Source of the DNA: Bryoerythrophyllum caledonicum
Taxonomy: Eukaryota; Streptophyta; Bryopsida; Pottiales; Pottiaceae
Direction of reading: 5' to 3'
DNA length: 64,000 bases
Assembly (NCBI GenBank): GCA_963971425.1
Contig: OZ020519.1
Coordinates: forward strand, 21,597,397-21,661,396
The position numbers were made by a program, and so were the translations under genes. Shown here in pieces: positions 1 through 11,453 of this stretch (its first letter is position 1; the number at the start of each line of letters is the position of its first letter). The notes under the pieces are model-generated. The model was not told where the DNA came from and ran no database searches. It saw only the letters and a program-made list of their open reading frames with translations.

Positions 1-738
1 ATCCTCAAGTTAGTTATAAAATATATTACTGCACCAAGTAATATTTTAGTGACGCAGTGATTTGTGCCGAATGTATTACTAAGGAATTACTGGAATATAA
101 TCCAAGTCATCACCTATTTGCCACATCACCAATGTCCAACAAAAGTAGACATCCATCTACGTCAGCAACTTTCTAAAAAGTATTCCCGAGTTATTTTTTA
201 GTTATAAAATATATCACTACACCAAGTAATATTTTAGTGACGCAGTGATTTGTGCCGAATGTATTACTAAGGAATTACTGGAATACAATCCAAGTCATCA
301 CCTATTTGCCACATCAGCAATGTCCAAGAGATATAGACATCCATCTACTTAAGCAATTTTCTAAAAATATCCATGAGTTATTTTTAAGTTCTAACATATA
401 TTACTGTAGCTAGTTATTTTCTAGTGAGAGAGTAATTCTTTTCAAACGTATCACTAATGAATCACTAAGGCACAACCCTAGTCAGTCACCTTCTTGCCAC
501 GTCAACACTACCGGATGAAGCATGGATGAAAACACTGGGATGACGATATGAACGATGTTGGCCGTCACATGGTTCTCATCACCTCTCTGCCCGCAAAAAC
601 TTAAATTACTGTAAAATGACTAGGGCAGCTATCTAGCTAGATCCGGGCAGCGTCTACAGATCCTGAGTAATTTTGTAGTAATTGTTTTCTGGCTAGTCAT
701 TTGTGCTGTAGTCATTTATAGGCCGATTTCCCGTAGTG
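1..738. mobile_element. Terminal part of a CACTA-like DNA transposon
   Basis: Read on the minus strand from 738, the sequence begins CACTACGGGAAATCGG, which matches the CACTAC-GAAA type of terminus of plant CACTA (En/Spm) elements. The LINE sequence stops at this point. The interior toward base 1 is rich in short motifs of the AGTAATT / ATTACT type and holds a ~188-bp tandem repeat, as expected of a subterminal region. The other end and the 3-bp target duplication lie outside the window, so membership rests on one terminus. No transposase coding is visible. Confidence 0.55.
13..505. repeat. ~188-bp tandem repeat, about 2.6 units
   Basis: Units start at 13, 201 and 388 (spacing 188 and 187). 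The first two are almost identical; the third is clearly diverged and incomplete. Each unit runs from GTTATAAAATATAT through ATTACTAAGGAATTACTGGA to a CACCTATTTGCCAC-like segment. They lie inside the CACTA-like end and probably form its subterminal repeats. Confidence 0.75.
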
Positions 739-3640
739 TATGTTATGTTCATCGGGTTATTTTTTGCTGCAAGTCTGGCCCAATGTAATGATTGTTGGGC
801 CTCTTCTTTGTTTTCTAGATGGGCATAACCTATGCCTTCCCATTTGTAATCGAAGGCTTTGCCAAGTGAGCCAAAGATTTTGTCTCTAGAGAAGGGTGAG
901 AAAATTTTTGTTATCTTGGTGGAGCATGTGACCGGAGATGAGAAATAAGAGTGTTGAATGTTGTGTGTTGTGGTAAGAAAGTCAAGTAGTTCCGTTGATA
1001 TGGTGTAGTGTGTTTGTTTGAGGGGGTCCGTTTTAGGTATTCTGTATTTGTATCTTTGATAAAGCCAGACAACTTCAGTTTCAAATGGTTGGATTGTCGG
1101 TTCTAAATTGTGTGGGGTATTTAGTCCTTGGTGATATAGGTTCCAGAGCCATTCGAGCCTTACGGTGGGGATAGTTATTAGGTATTTTCCATCATTTTCA
1201 TAGATATATGCTTCGTTTCGTTGAATTTGGATGGTATGTTGTTGTGTGGTAATGTCTTTTTGTGGATTACATTCAGTGATAGATATTTTTGCTAAAGGGA
1301 TTTGTGTGGGGGGTGTGACGGATCTTGTGTCTCTGCATTGAGCTTGTGGGTGGTGTGCTTGTATGATGTTATGATGGAATTTATTGGCTTTCTCTTTATA
1401 GTATTTTTTTAGGCATGTTAGGTTGTGGGATGCGGTATTAGGGTCATGCCATGGGAATAGGGTTGTGTGTGTGTGCCATTGACTATAAGTATTTTCTTGG
1501 GTTTTCCATTGGCAAAGGTATGAAGTTTTTTCTATTTTGATGTCATTAGTGTCGTAGTATGTACGTTGTTTATGTTGTACTATTGCATACAGTGGGTATG
1601 TTGTGGGGTTTTTTAGTATATATGGAGGCGGTTTTGAATGGCGTGGGCAGGGTAAGTCTGGTGGATAGATAGGTGAGTTGGGAATATGGAGGATATTATT
1701 GTTGTTGGGGCAGATATATATTTCTTTAAGTGTGCAATGATTTGGGTGTTAGTTGCAAGGGCGGGGGCATGTGTCAAGACGCTCAGGGAGACAAGAGAGT
1801 TGTTTCGCTAGGTTTAGTGCACTTTTTATTAGTCTTGAGGGTTTGAAATGATATTTGTGGAATTCAGTCTCGTTCATTAAATGTGAGCCATTTGGTAGGG
1901 TGATTTGGCTAAGTGTTGTGATGTTTGCGGTGAATAGTACTTGTAGTGATTTCATAGATGTTTGCTCAGTTAGGTGTCGAAGTGTTGGGGCTTCGCTTCT
2001 CCACATACATTCTATAGGCACAAGTGTTGTAAGGAAGCTGCCTATGGTGCTTTTAGATGTGTATTTCCTTCTGTTTTTAGCAGATATAACGTTCTGGTAA
2101 TGGGGGACTGTAGCAATCCTGGCTTTTAATTCTAGGTAAGTATTCTGCACCTCCGAATTTAGCTAATATGTATTGTAGTAGACCGTTGTATACTTTACCC
2201 AGTCTTCCTTTGTCATTTAAAGCGTTTAGTAGTTGTTCTCCAATACATCTTAGGTAGTCGTTTTTTAAAGAAAATGCTTCTAGTCCAAAATTGTTATGTG
2301 GGAGTTGTGTTATTATGTTTGATGTGCATTTTGGGAGTCCACATATTGTTTTTTGTGCTGCTATTATTTTTTTGTCAAGTTTTTTGATTTTTGTCATTGA
2401 ATATGGTACAGTGTAGAAGCTATAAGCAATTTGTGGTCCTATGACCGTATCTAACATGTTGATTTTTTGTCTCATAGTAGCAGGGCAGTTTGTTAGTGCT
2501 TGGCATTGATTGTTGAGTTTTGTAGTAGTAACATGAGTCTGAATTTTCCATTTCAATGAGGGTACCATTTGGGCTCCTAAGTATATATGCTTCGTTTTGA
2601 TGTAACACCGGGATAGGTTGATTTCTGTAGTTAATGTTTGTGGCTTGAAATTGTGCTTTGAAGGTCATGGGATTCATTTTTGATTTGTTTGGACATCGAG
2701 TGACTGCGCATTTGGGTACTCCAACATCCATTCCTGTCCATTTACAATATTTATCTATTTTAATTATTTGGATTTGTAAGGATTTTAGTTTATTGGATAG
2801 GGCTGCTAAGTCGTCTGCGTACGCAATTGAGTTTATGGTGGTTTTTGACGTGCTAAGTGTGTATCCATTATTTCCTCTTTGGAGCCATCTTAATAAAGGT
2901 TCAAGAAATATGATGAAAAGATATGGACTAAGGGTATCACCTTGAATTGTGCCTCTTTGTATAGGGATTCGATGAGTTTTACCGAAATGTTCACCAGTAA
3001 ATGTGGTTGTAGAGCGTGAGTAGACATTTCCGACTAGAGTAACTACGTCTTCTGGGTATCCAAGGTCACTCACAAGAGCAAGTAGTCTTGCATGATCTAT
3101 TGAGCCAAATGCGTTTTTGAAGTCTACATATAAGATATATATGTCTTGGCTAGTGAGTTTGGCGTCTTCAAGAGCAGCTATTAGTGTTTGTATTTGTCGG
3201 GCAGTACTGCGCTCGGCTCTAAATCCCTCTTGGCTATCATGTAATATGTTATGTTTTCCTCCGTATGAAGACAATATTGATGTTAATGTACTGGTGTATA
3301 ATTTATAAATGTTATTGGCTAGAGCTATGGGGCGATGGTTTCTTAATATGAAGGGGTTTCTTTTTTTATAGAGTAGTATGGTTAGACTGGTTTTCCATAG
3401 TTCGGGAATTTGTTTTTGTCTATAGCAATGTGTGAAGAAGAGGTATAAAAGTTTTTGGAATTTTGCCGGTATATTTTTTAATATGGAATTTGGGATACGA
3501 TCCGGTCCGAGGCTTTATTGCTACTTAGTTTTTTCAAACACATATCATATGTTTCTTTTGTAAAGTATGTGTGTAGAGGGATGTTAGGTTCACCTCTCTT
3601 TTCTAGTACAAACCCATCAAGGTCGTGCCATGGATATTGC
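739..3640 (-). pseudogene. LINE ORF2, C-terminal part: reverse transcriptase and C-terminal region (frameshifted)
   Basis: This is the downstream half of a non-LTR retrotransposon polyprotein, cut off from its N-terminal half by the Gypsy insertion. Seen in order on the minus strand: an NKAS-PDR-like RT block near 3520-3500; QEGFRAERSTARQ near 3225; YVDFKNAFGSIDH near 3120; RGTIQGDTLSPYLFI near 2950; the catalytic AYADDLA at about 2808-2825; and a KHIYLGAQ block near 2590. A typical helical post-RT region follows (2568-2077). Reading frame still rich in sense codons continues through about 1750-740 with a C-terminal extension containing NEAYIYENDG and RLEWLWNLYHQG. Several frameshifts and stops make it a pseudogene. 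The RT assignment is secure; the clade is not, though an AP-type endonuclease upstream points to an L1/CR1-like LINE. Confidence 0.85.
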
Positions 3641-3645
3641 CTAAC
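3641..3645. other. Target-site duplication CTAAC (left copy)
   Basis: CTAAC directly precedes the TGTAATCG end of the left LTR. The same five bases follow the right LTR at 23318-23322. A 5-bp duplication is normal for LTR retrotransposon integrases, and it marks the exact insertion point inside the LINE. Confidence 0.93.
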
Positions 3646-5385
3646 TGTAATCGTGAAATTTCACCTTCACAAAACACCCAAGACTCACACAAGTCTATCC
3701 TTGATTCTAAATTCTTCCCGGGATGGTCTAGCGTCAACCGTTAAGTAGTTTGTCTTTAATTATAGGTCAAAAAGCTATCTTTCCATTGAAATACTTAAGT
3801 TTATGCACTCGTTTTTAGGGAATTAAGCCTTAAAACATATCACCCTTAACATTCCACTCTTAAGGTATTAATCCCAAGGATTTAAGTGCTTAGGTAGAGC
3901 CTTGCTCCTTCAAAGAGCCTTGCTCTTGAGTTAACTATGAATATGCACGTTTGTTAGTTTCCTATACTTTTGCCATCTTCGGCATTTGGATACTATCCAT
4001 TGCACTCATGGTTGATTCCTTAATTAATTCCATTTAGAATTCACGAACTTACCTCGTGTAATTCGCTCCACTTCTCACGTACATCCCACGGTTCACGTAC
4101 TCACGTACTTATCACAAGTGTTAATCTCGAACAACACACAAGTTAGATTAAGCCTCTAAATATTTCTACTCTAAGTCCGGACTTAAGTCTAACCTATCTA
4201 TTAGTCCTTAACACTTAAATGCAAAAAGAGTATCTTCACTCTTACACTTGCATGACTTAAGTTCTGTAACTCGGAGTTAAGTTTTATCATTCAGACTTAA
4301 GTTCTATTTCACTGTAGACTTAAGTTCTTCCACTTAGACTTAAGTCCTGTCATTCATACTTAAGTCCTTCCTAACTCTAGACTTAAGTTTTGTTGTTTAC
4401 ACATGCACGAGACTCCCGTCTTATGTCTTAATACTTAAGTTTCCACACCTGAACTTAAGTATTTCATCAATTACTTATGCATTCCTCACATTAATGCATT
4501 AAGTTTCTTACTCCAAATTAATTTCTAAATGCCTTACATACACTTAGAATTATTACATTAATATTCACAATGTCACTTTGACATAGTTAGGATCTTCCCT
4601 AACTTTATCTCTTGAAGTTTTAACATTATTAAGTATTCATATTTCACTCATATGTAATACATTAAATTTAATTCATCACACACACACACAATTTCATATC
4701 ACATAATTAATTAGAATAGTATTCTAATTTTTACAATGAAGATCTAAATAAATAATTAATTCATTTATGCATAGGAATTTATTCACAATTAATACATCAT
4801 GCATATATTTGCATTCACAAAACACAATATTAAATTTATTCAATGAAGTTCAAATATTATTGTAATTATTCATATGATTCAAGTCACACACAAGACTCTA
4901 CACATGCAAATTCAATAATAATTATATATTAATAATTTCACACACAACATAATACTCTTATAACATAAGAGATTTCTTCAATTACTAGCTTTTTTCACCT
5001 AAGCTAGGGCTCACTCTAACCTTCCTCCAAGGAATTTCTATGGTAATGGCCAAGAATGCTAAAAATTCAAGCTAGTCATTCTACTCAAACCCAAGAGGCA
5101 CACTTCTTGGAAAAACGGTTTTGCCTATAATTAACCATTGAGATTAATTCCACTAAATCCTCACATCTATTCATATCTAGATATGAAAGGGTACACCCTT
5201 CCCAAAGGGTGCGAGTTCAACCCTTTTCCCATTAATCCTTCTATCTTAGATATGAAGAGGTACTTTTCAATTAATTAAGTACTTAATGTAAACTTAATCA
5301 TTAATTATTTAATTCTCCATATATCTACAATCCTTTTTACACTTAATTTTCTGAAAAAAGCTATTTTTAAGATTTAGGGTCTACA
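3646..5385 (-). repeat. 3' LTR of the Gypsy element (1740 bp)
   Basis: It is the downstream LTR, starting TGTAATCG and ending TCTACA in window orientation. It matches 21429-23317 almost base for base in the stretches compared. The main difference is that about 149 bp present in the other LTR (about 22060-22210) are missing here around 4275. That missing piece is bounded by near-identical CTTAAGTTTTA-CATTCAGACTTAAG motifs, which is the expected result of recombination between short direct repeats. Confidence 0.95.
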
Positions 5386-5872
5386 TAGCCCCCTTCTTAG
5401 CTCGGAGACGTCCTCGTCGACTTCAACAACCTTTGTCTTTGAACTTTAATCTTTCGCTCTTCATCTCATACTTTAATTTCCTTTGGTCTTCATATAATTT
5501 TTTTTCTTTATCTTCTTTAATGATTGTTGATTATCTTTATTTGTTTTTCATTTTTTCCATCTTAAATAAGTATGTCTCTTACATACTTAAGTCTTTAAGT
5601 TTCTTCAAAACTTAACTCCTTCGTTGACGTTTTTCACTTAGACGTTAATATTTCTTCCTTTTAGCTTTAAATTTTTCATTCTCTTTTAGATCTTCTCTTT
5701 TTTACTTTTATTGTTCTTCATATACTTCACTTCAATTTAATTTTTCTTTTAAATCTTCATTGAGGCTTCACTTGCCATCCTTGTTTTTTTTTTTGTTTTT
5801 TTTTTTTTTCAAACTTCATTTCTTCTTCTTTACTTTCTATTGTTCTTCATCATTCCATTTTTCTCTTTTCAT

Positions 5873-5911
<39 letters not shown>

Positions 5912-8009
5912 GAAAATTAGCACTCATTAGTACTCACATCACTAAATTAGTACGTTAGTAGATTGGGTCTTCACTACTAATTACTAATTCTATATTGCTA
6001 ATTTCGTTACTTTCTTTTCTCTCTTCTATTTTACCTTCAATTTCAGTTGAAGTATCATGCTACATACAATTTAAATAGTGTGTATATCACCTCACTACTA
6101 ATTGTGCTAACTATCTTTTTCTATTCTACCCTTTTCTCGCTCAACATAAGATTCTCTCATTATGTTATCATGTTCTCTTTTATTTTTTCCTTTCAACTAC
6201 TTTCTCTCAATCTTATCATGTTCTCTCTTATTTTTCCCTTTCTTCTATATTTCCATTTCTTTCACATTTTATTTTTCCAACACATTTTTAGACTTAGAAG
6301 TTTAGGTACTACTCTATTTACCTTGACTTGCTAAATCATTAAGTTTTTTGAGATTTACTTTTAACTCGATCATATCCTGCTTAAATCCACTCAGGCTTCT
6401 TTTTGAGTTAATAGATTCTAAACTAGAATGTTTCTCATCCATTTTGTTTCATCTCTCACTTCCGCATCGAGACTTAACATTCCTCACATATTAAGTTTCT
6501 CTTGAGATACCATAGATATAGTCTTTTCTAATTGTTCTTTTATTATAAGATTCGCTCAATGCCATACCTAAACTCAAGGTTCTATTCAAATTGTTCTTTC
6601 TTAAGATTCTTACTTCGTATTTTACTTCTTGTTTTTTCGAATTTTCTCTCTTTACTTGAGACATCTTAAGGTGCTATCCTAGTTGTTCTTTTTATACTAA
6701 CTTGGATGACCTTTTCTAAGATTCTCTTTCCAACTCACATATTAATCTTCGTTCTTTCATTCATTAATTTATTGTTTTTTTTTTTTTTTTTTCAGTAATT
6801 TTTTTTTTTTTTTTTTTTCATGTTTATTTGGTTTTTATTTGATTTTTAAATTTTTTAACTTGCCTTACTAATTGTGTCGTTCCTTCTTCTTCACGAAGTT
6901 AATGAAGATTCTTGTCTGTATGATCTCCTGCGTTGTGCCTTAATAACACAGCGTATCCATTTTCTTCTAGTCTACTCTTTCGTTAACTTTGTCACAGCTT
7001 CTCCTGTCCACTTCACCTATTCATAATTCACCAGCTCGGGCAGCTCCTTGCTGAGGAATACGTCGATCTTCAGTCACTTTGTTGCAGTTGACCCACTCCG
7101 TGCTACACATTGATGTATCTTCATCTATCAGTGATCGCCGAAGCATGCATCACCTGTTTGATCTTCTAGGCGAGCTCTGGTATCGAAGCATCAACACTTC
7201 ACATTCTTATTAGCTCTCAGCCCAGCAGCTGTAGGGTAGCATATACGGTGAGGGGTGCCCGAGGGCTCGTGCGCGAACCATATTGTCCCGTATCGATTGG
7301 CGTTGCCCTTCCGTGCTTGGATATAATGCCTTCTCGGCACACACTCCTTCAGTTCGGCCTTGGTGGCCTGGTGATCGTTGGATGCGAGTAGACGCTGTCG
7401 TGGCAACCTCCGGGTGCTTGTGCCGGGTCTCTACTCAACCACACGACGCCCGCCCCACCACGCCATGTAGTGTAGTTCAGGTGCAGGTGCAGGTTTAGAT
7501 ATAGGTTTGCAGTTGAAGCAAATTTTTTTTTTTTTTTTTTTTTTTATAGTTTTAAAGTTCAATATTCCAGACGTCATTCTTTACCATATTTGAGGTTTGG
7601 AGATCATGTCGAACTTACAGAACCAATTCCATGCTTCAAAAAATTTCTTGAACTAACTTTTTCATCTTGAATAGTTAACGTTCCAAATAATAACTCTGTG
7701 TGTATCTACTCTTCTAGATGTTTTTCAAACACGGTTACAGCTTAACAACTTATATCATAATTCATGCACAGGTCAATAATCGGAAGTTACGCCATACTTA
7801 GAAAACTTTAGGCTTGTTTCAACGAACGAAGCTTCACGTACAATCTTGAAAACAAACATTGCCATATTAAAAAATACGATGTCAAGCATAAGTTCCAAGT
7901 TCATAGCTCCATCATCTGAAGTATCTTTAACTAGGCTATCCACAATAAGCTGTCCATAACTCCTAGGCAGCATCTCCAACTAAAACTATATAAAACTATA
8001 AGCATAAAT
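5386..8009. other. Gypsy internal 3' spacer, no gene seen
   Basis: The plus strand is strongly pyrimidine-rich, with T runs at about 5787-5810, 5876-5910, 6775-6818 and 7518-7545. Open frames here (e.g. 5433-5615, 6047-6334, 7773-7979) consist of Leu/Phe/Ser-rich composition or lack any recognisable motif, and I do not call them genes. The part at 6900-7500 is more GC-balanced but I recognise nothing in it. Confidence 0.6.
5388..5398 (-). other. Polypurine tract
   Basis: On the minus strand AAGAAGGGGGC lies two bases inside the 3' LTR boundary, the standard place for plus-strand primer selection in LTR retrotransposons. Confidence 0.8.
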
Positions 8010-11000
8010 TCAACGCTTGTCATGTCGAGGTCGCATGTGCTTCATCTCATCTGTAGTCTCTAATTCGGTGAGGAAAGTTTGGCGATCCACCTCCTCCAAG
8101 TTCCGACATAAGTCCTCATCCTTCATCAAATACGTCCTCTTAGTCCGCTGAAAAGTCAGCCAGAGTGCCATGTCCTTGTATCGCTTCTGGTCAAACTCTA
8201 GCACAAACGCCGAGCTAGACGTTGGCAGAAATCCTGTGATCACCATACACTCCAGCATGCGCATCCACCTCGCAGGTCGCTGCTGCAATTTCAACCAAAT
8301 CAAAAATTCCACCTTGGTCTCATCATACCGGTTCACGTTAACAACCATCCGGAAAAAGGTATACAGATAAGACAAGAAGTTGCAAAAAACTGCAGCCCGG
8401 AAACAAATAGGATCAGTATGATGTCGGTGTGCTTCGAAAAATGTCCTGTATGATAGATGGCACTCCTGCGGTGTGTCGAATGCTCCAGGGATGATAGGCC
8501 AATTGTATGGTACGGTGTCGATCTTGGCCCATGGTGCCCACTTGTATCGCCTCTGTCCCTGCAGCGGACACAAATGAGCGTCTAGCGCTACCGCCGCTGG
8601 AACTGTTGTCTGCCACGTCTGAGTTATCATTGGGTAAACAACATCCCAAGGTCGCCACTGTGTTGGTGATAATCCAAAGTCCTCCAACAACCACGTCATG
8701 GCATCCCACGTCACGATAGGCTGCTCACTCGCTGCATCAAACATAGAATCATACTTTCCCAGGTACCGTTGTTTTAGAATGGAACCGGCCACTGGCAAAG
8801 AAATCTTTAATTCCGAGGGCAACTTGAAATCCCAAGGGGGTGGAGTAAACAACACCTGCTGATAGGCATTCTCCAGGTTGTCAAGAGCTAGCTGCTGGCC
8901 CTCCACCACCATCTTCAAACGGTGACACACTCGTGTATACTCATAAACATAATGTCCACAGGTGAGCTCTCCTCTCTGAGCCGTGGCCTCGCGGCTCTGT
9001 ACTAAAGCCAAAGTGGCCGTAAGAGCATTCTCATCACGCACCTCGTGATAAAGAAGCTCAGCCCGTTGTCTCGACTCCGGAGTGCTGACTGTAGACACCC
9101 TGATCTCAGGGATCTTCACTGGTCTAAAAACTTCATTTGGCCTATCCCAAGCTCTCTTGGATGCTAGCTGGTGCTCCAGGGTCAGGTAATAGAGTAGAAC
9201 TCTCGCACCTAGATCAGCTATCGGATTAACCAACTTACTTGCACTTGCAAGTTGTAAGGCACCTCGTGCCAACATTTCACAAATCAAATTCCGCATGTTG
9301 GGAAAATGATCAGCACTAGCCCATAAAGTGTCAAACTCCTCATCTTGGAGTGTTGCTCCTAGAGCCAACTGTGAGATACTAAAGAAAGTGTCCCTCTGGA
9401 GTTCATAACCACGGAAAAGCGAGAAAGGAGGAGGAGCTCGCAACTCGTTATCCCACAAACACTGTTGCATCTTTTTCTTGGCTTCGCACTCAGTAGAGAC
9501 TTGCAACTGCAGTCTATCGGCCGCTTCGGCAAGAGCCTTGATGTCTCCCTGCAACTTGGGTGTGAGAGTCCGTTCTTTTAAGGGACTGCTCGTACTCCTA
9601 CTCTGTGGCTTCCTCACTCTGTCTAGTGCCTCCGCATGTTGTTCCTTCAACACGGTTATCTCCTGGGCATGACACTTCCGTAGCTCTGCTACTTCTTTTT
9701 CGTGATGTTCCTTCATCACTACCATTTCTTGAGCCAACCGCTCCTTGTTGCTCTTCTCTTGATCACAGAGCTCCTTTGCTTCACGCATCCCTACGACAAC
9801 TTCCTCACACCTTTTGAAGAGGACTTGATCCTTGTCCTTTTTCTCCTTGGCTTCCTTCAGTTGTACCTGTAGGTCTGCACACTTAGCTTTCCAATGTGTT
9901 ACATTAGCGGTCTGACGGGCCACCTCTTCTTGGAGCTCTCGTTTCTCCTTGTTCAACTGTGGTGCCATGGCCTTTCGGAAAGCTTCCTCGCTGTTGTACT
10001 TTCGCTTCCACTCATCCCGCTCTTTGTGGAGATTCTGCAGCTCCTCGTTAACTCGCACCTTCTCCCTGTTAGAATCCCTCTCCAAATCTTCCGTAGCACG
10101 AAATATAGCATCGTTAGTTCTCTGGTACTCCTTTATCAGATCATCCTTCTCAGCTACTAACAATTCCAGTTCCTTTCTTCCCAGTGGTAGAATAGCTTCG
10201 TTCTTTAGAGGTTTCTTCTTAGCTGAATGAGGTTCTTCAACTACTACCCCCTTACCCTTTGAGATCTTGGAAGTTGTGGCTTGTTCCTCCACCTTGACCG
10301 TCGTGGTCGGCGCCCCCAGCTTTGATAAGGGCTCTTCTGCAGCTCTAGAGGTTGTCTCGCCATCCACTTCGAGGTTGATCACGTCCTTCGGCGTTGGAGC
10401 TGTGGCCTTCTTGGCTGCTCCCTTATCAGCAGTCTCCAACTCAGCCACTAAGTTCCGAGGTGCTGGAGCATCTGCTTCTATTGCTGGTTCTCGCATTGCT
10501 TTCTTTTTAATCTTCACGATCTCTGCCGGTGGGGTCACCTGTTCATCACTTGGAGGCTGCGGCTCTGGGGTGCCACCGAGCTGAGTAGAAGTAGGCTCCG
10601 GGGTAAACGCACACGGAGGCGTCTCCTCTCCTGCTCTCTTGATTCCGCCCTCAGGTTCCTCCTGGGGCACTTCACCACGCCGAGGTCTCTTCTTGGAGCT
10701 CGTCGCCTTCTTCGTCTCTTCCACTGCCTTAGACAAAGTCTGTTTTCGTAATTCAGGACAAAATTCAGAGAGATAGGTGGTACAGAAATATGCCTTAGTA
10801 TGACAAGTCATCTTGCTTGTCATCTCCTGCTTCATGTGCGTGTAGAGAATCTTCACCCAGTTGAAGCGTTCTCCTTGCCACGCCCTATATGCTGCCGCCA
10901 ATCCTTCAAGTGAAATGATGTTAGGACCTGGCAATGATAATAACAGTCGTTGATTCACGAAAGTCAACCAACCTTTCCAGCGCATCTTAGCTTTGGTTAC

Positions 11001-11450
11001 ATTATATCCATGTTTGGCATCTTTCTTCTCCACCTTCGCAGTCTCTGGTGAATCAAAGAGGTGTAAGAGAGTTTCTTGATCCAACAGGGGAATGTTTACC
11101 AACGTCGGGCCGCTGTCACTCAAACCAGGAAAGTGTTTCTTGATCGTCGAGAGATCAAAAAACACCACCTCTTCACCGATAAGAAACTCATCTAGGGCCC
11201 CTCGATCGCTAGCGATGATGAACGTGCGCGCCCGCTGGAGGTTCGGTTCAGGCCACCTCTGCGCTATGAACTGCCACAATCCTGCACTCTCCAAGTTGGT
11301 GAGGTTGGGAAGCAGCGGTTTCTCTGGTAGGTAGATCATCTTCGACGCAACAAGCTCGAAGTCTGTCTTCCGATTTCTTGCTGCTGCCATCGGATCGTAC
11401 CTGTTCGACCTCATACACATTTCGTCAATATTCCAACTCGGTGTCACCAT
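8010..11450 (-). CDS. Large accessory protein of the Gypsy element, coiled-coil, function unknown
   Basis: This is an uninterrupted 1146-codon frame between pol and the 3' LTR, on the element's coding strand. An ATG at 11450 is preceded by an in-frame TTG; I use the ATG. Visible layout: residues ~1-215 look globular (blocks LPEKPLLPNL, GYNVTKAKMRWKGWLTFVN and RFNWVKILYTHMKQEM). Residues ~215-425 are low-complexity, rich in Pro, Thr, Glu and Lys. Residues ~425-680 form a long Glu/Lys/Arg-rich coiled coil. Residues ~690-1146 look globular and Trp-rich. There is no signal peptide or clear membrane anchor, so it does not look like an envelope protein. The N-terminal part resembles the proteins of the E-family repeats at 40104-42077, 44241-46038 and 61803-63776, and loosely recalls the 'putative plant transposon protein' domain of Athila-type elements. 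Intactness over 3.4 kb suggests recent selection. Function is unknown. Confidence 0.75.
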   Translation of the reverse strand: MVTPSWNIDEMCMRSNRYDPMAAARNRKTDFELVASKMIYLPEKPLLPNLTNLESAGLWQFIAQRWPEPNLQRARTFIIASDRGALDEFLIGEEVVFFDLSTIKKHFPGLSDSGPTLVNIPLLDQETLLHLFDSPETAKVEKKDAKHGYNVTKAKMRWKGWLTFVNQRLLLSLPGPNIISLEGLAAAYRAWQGERFNWVKILYTHMKQEMTSKMTCHTKAYFCTTYLSEFCPELRKQTLSKAVEETKKATSSKKRPRRGEVPQEEPEGGIKRAGEETPPCAFTPEPTSTQLGGTPEPQPPSDEQVTPPAEIVKIKKKAMREPAIEADAPAPRNLVAELETADKGAAKKATAPTPKDVINLEVDGETTSRAAEEPLSKLGAPTTTVKVEEQATTSKISKGKGVVVEEPHSAKKKPLKNEAILPLGRKELELLVAEKDDLIKEYQRTNDAIFRATEDLERDSNREKVRVNEELQNLHKERDEWKRKYNSEEAFRKAMAPQLNKEKRELQEEVARQTANVTHWKAKCADLQVQLKEAKEKKDKDQVLFKRCEEVVVGMREAKELCDQEKSNKERLAQEMVVMKEHHEKEVAELRKCHAQEITVLKEQHAEALDRVRKPQSRSTSSPLKERTLTPKLQGDIKALAEAADRLQLQVSTECEAKKKMQQCLWDNELRAPPPFSLFRGYELQRDTFFSISQLALGATLQDEEFDTLWASADHFPNMRNLICEMLARGALQLASASKLVNPIADLGARVLLYYLTLEHQLASKRAWDRPNEVFRPVKIPEIRVSTVSTPESRQRAELLYHEVRDENALTATLALVQSREATAQRGELTCGHYVYEYTRVCHRLKMVVEGQQLALDNLENAYQQVLFTPPPWDFKLPSELKISLPVAGSILKQRYLGKYDSMFDAASEQPIVTWDAMTWLLEDFGLSPTQWRPWDVVYPMITQTWQTTVPAAVALDAHLCPLQGQRRYKWAPWAKIDTVPYNWPIIPGAFDTPQECHLSYRTFFEAHRHHTDPICFRAAVFCNFLSYLYTFFRMVVNVNRYDETKVEFLIWLKLQQRPARWMRMLECMVITGFLPTSSSAFVLEFDQKRYKDMALWLTFQRTKRTYLMKDEDLCRNLEEVDRQTFLTELETTDEMKHMRPRHDKR

Positions 11451-11453
11451 CAA

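Noticed and set aside
5433..6334. Leu/Phe-rich frames in the Gypsy 3' spacer
   Set aside because: Pyrimidine-rich strand explains the lack of stops; no motifs.
7191..7498. Short frames on both strands in a GC-balanced patch
   Set aside because: No motif, mutual overlap, and no conserved context.
9478..10584. Plus-strand frames opposite the 1146-residue ORF
   Set aside because: Shadows of a strongly biased coding strand.
8010..11450. Envelope protein
   Set aside because: Position fits, but no signal peptide, transmembrane anchor or fusion-peptide-like segment is seen; long coiled coil and basic/acidic linker argue for an internal protein.
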